Source of the DNA: an uncultured Ectothiorhodospiraceae bacterium | GTDB lineage: Bacteria > Pseudomonadota > Gammaproteobacteria > S012-40 | Length of the DNA: 64,000 nt | Direction: 5' to 3' | NCBI GenBank assembly: GCA_945787715.1 | Contig: CALZJE010000003.1 | Coordinates: forward strand, 70,088 to 134,087 | In this document: positions 58,873 to 64,000 of the stretch, one piece after another | Layout of the letters: each line of letters starts with the position of its first letter | Position numbering within the stretch: the first letter of the stretch is position 1 | Notes under the pieces: generated by a model | Seen by the model: only the letters and a program-made list of their open reading frames with translations | What the model was told of the DNA's origin: nothing | The model's database searches: none | Translations under genes and position numbers: made by a program

Positions 58873-59313
58873 TCATATTTGTAGCCAAAAGGTTACTGGG
58901 CCATCGTTGATTAGATTTACCTTCATATCTGCGCCGAATTTACCTACAGCTGTGATCGGATAAACTGAGCTGGCTTTTTCCACTAAATAATGAAATAGCA
59001 TTTCAGCTTCATGTGGAGATGCAGCATGAGAAAATCCTGGTCGCGTTCCTTTTTTAGTATCTGCGACAAGAGTAAATTGAGGGACAAGTAGCAAACCGCC
59101 GTTGATATCCTTGAGGCTGTGATTCATTTTATCTTCATCGTCAGGGAAAACTCGATAACTGAGGATTCGCTCAAGTAACCTATCGGCCTTATTTCGATCA
59201 TCATTTTGTTCAATTCCGACGAGTACCAGCAATCCTGTATCGATACGGCCAATTATTTCTCCATCCACTGCAACGCTGGATTGAGTAACTCGTTGTAATA
59301 GTCCAATCATCAA
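58873..59313 (-). CDS. dtd: D-aminoacyl-tRNA deacylase
   Basis: GLLQRVTQSSVAVDGEIIGRIDTGLLVLVGIE; LLVPQFTLVADTKKGTRPGFSHAASP; VNLINDGPVTFWL. Confidence 0.97.
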   Translation of the reverse strand: MMIGLLQRVTQSSVAVDGEIIGRIDTGLLVLVGIEQNDDRNKADRLLERILSYRVFPDDEDKMNHSLKDINGGLLLVPQFTLVADTKKGTRPGFSHAASPHEAEMLFHYLVEKASSVYPITAVGKFGADMKVNLINDGPVTFWLQI

Positions 59314-59614
59314 TTTCTCTTCGGCTTGCTTTTTAGTCTTCGGCTTTATTTATTCATCGCTAATAAACTGCACAGATAGCAATTTATATTAAGTATGCCG
59401 AATTAATTTCGATAAACAATGATGAATTCTTCGAGTTAGGATTTTGATAACAATTTCATACCATTATCAAAGTGGTTAGAGTTAATCTTTTCAGCTCAAT
59501 TATTGAGGACACAAAGCAGAGTAATTTGCTAGGATTTAAAATGTATTTTCAATGCACTTTAAAGGTGTTAAACTTATTTCACATTACTAAAAGCTTATTT
59601 TTGGAGGTTGGAAA

Positions 59615-60415
59615 ATGTTTGGTTTTTTAAAAAAGATGTTTGCTGGCGGAGCGGAAGCGGAACAAAGTTTATACGATCGAATTGGTGGGGAAGCTGCTGT
59701 CGATGCCGCAGTTGATATCTTTTATCGAAAAGTATTAGCAGATGATCGTATTAACAAGTTTTTCGAAAGCGTTGACATGGACAATCAAGCCGCCAAGCAA
59801 AAAGCTTTTTTAACCATGGCATTTGGTGGACCAAATAATTATACCGGTGAAGATATGCGCAAAGGGCATGCTCATTTGGTTGAACAAGGTTTGAATGCCT
59901 CTCATTTTGATGCTGTTATGGAAAACTTGGGCGCCACTCTCAAAGAGCTAAACGTACCTGATGATCTTATTGCCGAAGCTGCAGCAATTGCGGAAAGCAC
60001 AAGAGCTGATGTTCTGGCTGGCTGGACTACTGAAGAAAGAGCCGCTCAAAAACAGAGTCTTTATGACCGTATTGGTGGAGAAGCAGCCGTTAATGCTGCA
60101 GTCGATATTTTTTACCGTAAAGTGTTGGCTGATGATCGAATTAACAAATTCTTTGAAGATGTTGATATGGATAATCAAGCAGCCAAGCAAAAAGCTTTCT
60201 TAACCATGGCGTTTGGCGGTCCACATAACTACACGGGAGAAGATATGCGTAAAGGTCATGCTCATCTTGTGAAAGAGGGATTAAACGATAGCCATTTTGA
60301 TGCAGTGATGGAAAACTTGGCCGCGACATTAACTGAGCTAAATGTTCCAGATGATTTAATTGCCGAAGCTGCAGCTATTGCTGAAAGCACTCGTAATGAC
60401 GTACTAGGTAAGTAA
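59615..60415 (+). CDS. Tandem (two-domain) group I truncated haemoglobin
   Basis: Two near-identical copies of QSLYDRIGGEAAV(D/N)AAVDIFYRKVLADDRINKFFE(S/D)VDMDNQAAKQKAFLTMAFGGP(N/H)NYTGEDMRKGHAHLV...SHFDAVMENL. Confidence 0.93.
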   Translation: MFGFLKKMFAGGAEAEQSLYDRIGGEAAVDAAVDIFYRKVLADDRINKFFESVDMDNQAAKQKAFLTMAFGGPNNYTGEDMRKGHAHLVEQGLNASHFDAVMENLGATLKELNVPDDLIAEAAAIAESTRADVLAGWTTEERAAQKQSLYDRIGGEAAVNAAVDIFYRKVLADDRINKFFEDVDMDNQAAKQKAFLTMAFGGPHNYTGEDMRKGHAHLVKEGLNDSHFDAVMENLAATLTELNVPDDLIAEAAAIAESTRNDVLGK

Positions 60416-60431
60416 ACTAGCAGCTCTTTTT

Positions 60432-60465
60432 AGGGGGATATGCTTCGGCATATCTCCCTTTTTTG
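60432..60465 (+). terminator. Rho-independent terminator of the globin gene
   Basis: AGGGGGATATGC ttcg GCATATCTCCCT followed by TTTTTG. Confidence 0.9.
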
Positions 60466-60567
60466 TTTTGGAGATATCAAAAAATTTGATCTTAAACAGC
60501 GATATCTTGAGAATGTCGATAGCATATTGGAGCTATTATTCTCCTAACGGAATTTAGGAGAACGACA

Positions 60568-61008
60568 ATGAGAGAAATTAAACAGATTCTTACTGCACAG
60601 CCTACGTCTGATGGTGCTGGTGTTAAATTGAACAGTGTATTTGGTGGCAAAGAGCCACGTCGATTTGATCCTTTTTTATTATTAGATGAATTTGGATCAG
60701 AAGAAGGGGCGGATTATATTGCCGGATTTCCTTCACATTCTCACCGAGGATTTGAAACAGTTACTTATATGTTGCAAGGAAAGATGTTGCATGAGGATCA
60801 TCTTGGCAATCGTGGATTGCTGAATGATGGTGATGTGCAGTGGATGACAGCAGCACGGGATTATTCATTCAGAAATGCCGCAGCAGGAAAATGGCTTGAT
60901 GAGAGGCTTTCACCTTTGGCTGAATTTGCCAGCTTAAGAGAAAGAGAGCAAGCAATAACTGATTATCGAACCGGGACTTTAGTTGCTCCAAAGTTACACC
61001 AAAAGTAG
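60568..61008 (+). pseudogene. Pirin pseudogene (frameshift, nonsense, 3' truncation)
   Basis: N-terminal pirin sequence to DGDVQWMTAAR; shifted frame continues (G)IIHSEMPQQENGLMRGFHLWLNLPA then TAA (60935-60937). Confidence 0.8.
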
Positions 61009-61188
61009 AAACATCCACGTGACCTTTTTTATGCAGGATAACACATTGATATTAATGAGTTATCTTCTGCTCATATGCAGTTATTATATTGTTTTATCGG
61101 CATATAAAGATAATTATATATGATTTCAATTTATCAACTATCCAGCCTATATTCAATTATTCATCATTAGATATATTGAGTTGCTGTA

Positions 61189-61959
61189 GTGGAAAGTCTT
61201 TATGTATTATCAGGATTAGCAGTTGGTTTGTTAGTTGGAATGACTGGTGTTGGTGGTGGCGCACTAATGACGCCATTGCTCGTGCTAGGATTTAATATAT
61301 CTCCGCTCGTTGCTGTAGGGACAGATCTTTTGTTTGCTGCAGTAACAAAATCAATCGGCACTGTGACCCATGGCTGGCAAGGGACAGTACAGTGGAATAT
61401 TGTTGGTTTAATGGCTTTGGGCAGTATTCCTTCAACGTTTATTACCATTAATTTTTTATCCGATCTTCAGGCGCAAGGCGAAGTAGCGGATCTAATTATA
61501 AAAAACACCTTGGCGTCCGCATTGCTCTTGACTGCAACTTTACTCATTTTTAAAAACAATCTTACAAAATATTTCAGATCTCATCCCACTGAGCAAAGTA
61601 CGATGATGCAGTCGGGATTCACTATACTGGCAGGAGTTGGATTAGGTGTGCTTGTTACTATCTCATCCATTGGTTCTGGCGCTTTGGGTATTGTCATATT
61701 AACGCTGTTATACCCTCATAAGGAAACAGTGAAAATTGTAGGAACTGATATCGCTCATGCCGTACCATTAACTGCAATTGCGGGAGCAGGGCACTATCAT
61801 TTAGGCAGTGTTGATCTGGATCTATTATTTTGGTTATTACTTGGGTCGATTCCTGGGGTTTATATAGGAAGTCGTTTGGGCAAAAAGCTGCCCGAAAAAT
61901 TTATTCGTTATATTCTAGCCACTTTGTTGTTTAGCGTGAGTATTAAGCTTCTCGCTTAA
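61189..61959 (+). CDS. TSUP (TauE/SafE) family sulfite exporter-like permease
   Basis: GLAVGLLVGMTGVGGGALMTPLLVLGFNISPLVAVGTDLLFAAVTKSIGTVTHGWQGTVQW; GSIPGVYIGSRLGKKLPEKFIRYIL. Confidence 0.92.
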   Translation: MESLYVLSGLAVGLLVGMTGVGGGALMTPLLVLGFNISPLVAVGTDLLFAAVTKSIGTVTHGWQGTVQWNIVGLMALGSIPSTFITINFLSDLQAQGEVADLIIKNTLASALLLTATLLIFKNNLTKYFRSHPTEQSTMMQSGFTILAGVGLGVLVTISSIGSGALGIVILTLLYPHKETVKIVGTDIAHAVPLTAIAGAGHYHLGSVDLDLLFWLLLGSIPGVYIGSRLGKKLPEKFIRYILATLLFSVSIKLLA

Positions 61960-61980
61960 AAATTAGAAATAGAACAAATA

Positions 61981-62011
61981 AAAAAGCCGCATTTTAAAAT
62001 GCGGCTTTTTT
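61981..62011. terminator. Bidirectional terminator between the TSUP gene and typA
   Basis: AAAAAGCCGCATTTTAAAATGCGGCTTTTTT perfect palindromic hairpin with A/T flanks. Confidence 0.93.
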
Positions 62012-62031
62012 ATGATTAAGCATAAACTTGA

Positions 62032-63861
62032 TTAGGCGGACTTTTTATCTCTACCGGCTTTTTTACGATCACTTTCAGTTAGGATTTTCTTACGTAATCG
62101 GATGAAATTTGGAGTGACTTCGACCAACTCATCATCATCAATAAATTCAAGCGCCTGCTCCAGTGTTTGACGGATAGGTGGGACAAGATCGATTGCTTCG
62201 TCCGTACCGGAAGCGCGAACATTGGTAAGCTGCTTTCCTTTTAGTGGATTAACAACCAGGTCATTTGAGCGAGAGTGAATGCCGATGATCATACCTTCAT
62301 AGACTTCATCTCCATGCCCAATGAACATACGGCCGCGTTCTTGAAGATTCCATAGTGCGAATCCTACTGCTTTACCTTTGCTATTAGCGATCAATACACC
62401 GTTATTGCGAAGTCCAAAAGTGCCCTCTTTAAGCTTACCGTAGTGATCAAATACATTATAGAGCAAGCCAGTTCCCTGTGTTGCAGTTAAGAACTCAGTA
62501 CGGAAACCAATTAGACCACGAGAAGGAATAATAAAGTCTAAACGTACACGGCCTTTACCATCGGGAATCATGTTTTGAAGATTTCCGCCTCGCTCACCAA
62601 GCTTCTCCATAACGGTTCCTTGATGTTGATCTTCAACATCAACAGTGAGTTGTTCGAATGGCTCCATTTTAACGCCATCCTCTTCCTTGATAATAACTTC
62701 AGGACGAGAAACACCTAGCTCAAAACCTTCGCGGCGCATATTTTCAATCAAAATAGAAAGATGCAACTCGCCACGACCTGAAACGCGAAGACGATCAGGG
62801 TCTTCTGTGTCATCTACGCGTAGCGCAACATTAGTTAATAGCTCTTTGTCCAATCGATCACGAATATTTCGTGATGTTACGTATTTGCCGTCTTGTCCAG
62901 CCATCGGTGAGGTGTTGACCTGGAAAGTCATGCTAACCGTTGGTTCGTCGACTGAGAGAGGCGGCAATGCTTCTGGGTGATTTGGATCGCAAATCGTATC
63001 GGAGATGTTTAATCCTTCGATACCTGTGAATACAATAATATCACCGGCCTGGGCTTCAGGGACTTCTACACGATTTAGGCCGCTAAATCCCATAACGGTC
63101 AAGACGCGGCCGTTTCTCTTCTTACCTTCTCTATCGACAATGGCGACGGGTGTGTTGGTTTTAATTTTTCCGCGAGTGATGCGGCCGATACCAATAACAC
63201 CAACATAGCTGTTGTAGTCCAATGCGCTAACTTGCAATTGAAGAGGACCTTCAGTATCAAGGTTTGGTGGCGAGACGTGTTTTACGATAGCTTCGAAAAG
63301 CGGCGTCATGTCGCCCTCACGCACATCAGAATCTTCGCTGGCATAACCGTTTAGTGCTGACGCGTAAATTACAGGGAAGTCAAGTTGCTTATCTGTTGCG
63401 CCTAAACGATCAAATAAATCGAAGGTTTGATCCATAACCCAATCAGGTCGTGCACCTGGTCGGTCAATTTTATTGATAACAACAATAGGATTCAGGCCCA
63501 TGTCGAATGCTTTTTGCGTCACAAAGCGTGTTTGAGGCATTGGCCCATCTACTGCGTCAACAAGCAGTAAAACGCAATCTACCATGGACAATACTCGTTC
63601 AACCTCGCCACCGAAGTCAGCATGTCCTGGGGTGTCTACGATGTTAATTCGATAACCGTTCCACTCAATAGCGGTATTTTTCGCCAAGATTGTGATTCCA
63701 CGTTCTTTCTCAATGTCGTTGGAATCCATAACTCGTTCTTCCGCATCACCGCGGCCCTCGAGTGTGCCTGATTGTTGTAAAACTTTATCGACCAGTGTAG
63801 TTTTACCGTGGTCAACGTGCGCGATTATCGCGATGTTACGAAGATTCTCTAAGTTACTCAT
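62032..63861 (-). CDS. typA: GTP-binding protein TypA/BipA
   Basis: [67 protein letters not shown]; full-length EF-G-like domains. Confidence 0.97.
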   Translation of the reverse strand: MSNLENLRNIAIIAHVDHGKTTLVDKVLQQSGTLEGRGDAEERVMDSNDIEKERGITILAKNTAIEWNGYRINIVDTPGHADFGGEVERVLSMVDCVLLLVDAVDGPMPQTRFVTQKAFDMGLNPIVVINKIDRPGARPDWVMDQTFDLFDRLGATDKQLDFPVIYASALNGYASEDSDVREGDMTPLFEAIVKHVSPPNLDTEGPLQLQVSALDYNSYVGVIGIGRITRGKIKTNTPVAIVDREGKKRNGRVLTVMGFSGLNRVEVPEAQAGDIIVFTGIEGLNISDTICDPNHPEALPPLSVDEPTVSMTFQVNTSPMAGQDGKYVTSRNIRDRLDKELLTNVALRVDDTEDPDRLRVSGRGELHLSILIENMRREGFELGVSRPEVIIKEEDGVKMEPFEQLTVDVEDQHQGTVMEKLGERGGNLQNMIPDGKGRVRLDFIIPSRGLIGFRTEFLTATQGTGLLYNVFDHYGKLKEGTFGLRNNGVLIANSKGKAVGFALWNLQERGRMFIGHGDEVYEGMIIGIHSRSNDLVVNPLKGKQLTNVRASGTDEAIDLVPPIRQTLEQALEFIDDDELVEVTPNFIRLRKKILTESDRKKAGRDKKSA

Positions 63862-64000
63862 AATATTGGCTACTATATATAGGTTAAAAACGGCTAAAAA
63901 ATGAGGCGCATTTTAACGGTATCGATGCGAATGAGCAAAGGATATCGGTAATTTAATGCGAGAATTTAAAGGAGAGAGTTTTTGATTATTGTAACTCTGT

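Noticed and set aside
1-64000. CRISPR arrays, tRNA/rRNA genes, prophage, integron or recognised defence system
   Set aside because: No spaced direct-repeat arrays, tRNA cloverleafs, phage structural genes or known defence nucleases were seen. The Hsp70 operon was considered as a defence island, but nothing in sequence supports that specifically.

Overview
64 kb chromosomal window that looks gammaproteobacterial, with about 53 supported protein genes or gene remnants. No tRNA, rRNA, CRISPR array or intact prophage was recognised. Main blocks: (1) phosphate uptake locus: pstS 3' end, an ArsC-type arsenate reductase, pstC-pstA-pstB-phoU, with a candidate Pho box at pstC; (2) a tightly overlapping four-gene envelope operon: TraB/GumN lipoprotein, small hypothetical, beta-helix/FN3/CFI-box protein, outer-membrane barrel; (3) TraB/PrgY-like membrane protein, DUF2007 protein, GGDEF protein; (4) split class II ribonucleotide reductase nrdJa/nrdJb and Hsp20; (5) a mobile-element and pseudogene graveyard (about 18.1-19.3 kb); (6) a translationally coupled five-gene operon: TPR protein, degenerate J-domain protein, GrpE-like, Hsp70, Zn-ribbon protein; (7) a diheme cytochrome-formylglycine-generating-enzyme fusion next to a second SUMF1-domain lipoprotein, and an HtrA protease; (8) a TPR/DUF5672/methyltransferase/glycosyltransferase/sulfotransferase group; (9) a three-gene signalling operon: receiver-HATPase, ethylbenzene-dehydrogenase-like haem-binding domain, histidine kinase; (10) a glycine cleavage operon under a tandem glycine riboswitch with an embedded thiol peroxidase, then dgkA, a PfkB kinase and an LTA synthase-like sulfatase; (11) HU with an H1-like tail, GGDEF, LVIVD propeller, a second HtrA protease, Dtd, a tandem-duplicated truncated haemoglobin, a pirin pseudogene, a TSUP transporter and TypA/BipA. 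Best candidates for undescribed systems are the Hsp70/GrpE/J/TPR/Zn-ribbon operon, the diheme-FGE fusion, the EB_dh-linked signalling operon and the CFI-box operon. Two long-hairpin elements (11701-11826 and 14969-15097) appear to belong to one repeat family. All family calls come from reading the sequence and recalled motifs; no database search was run.
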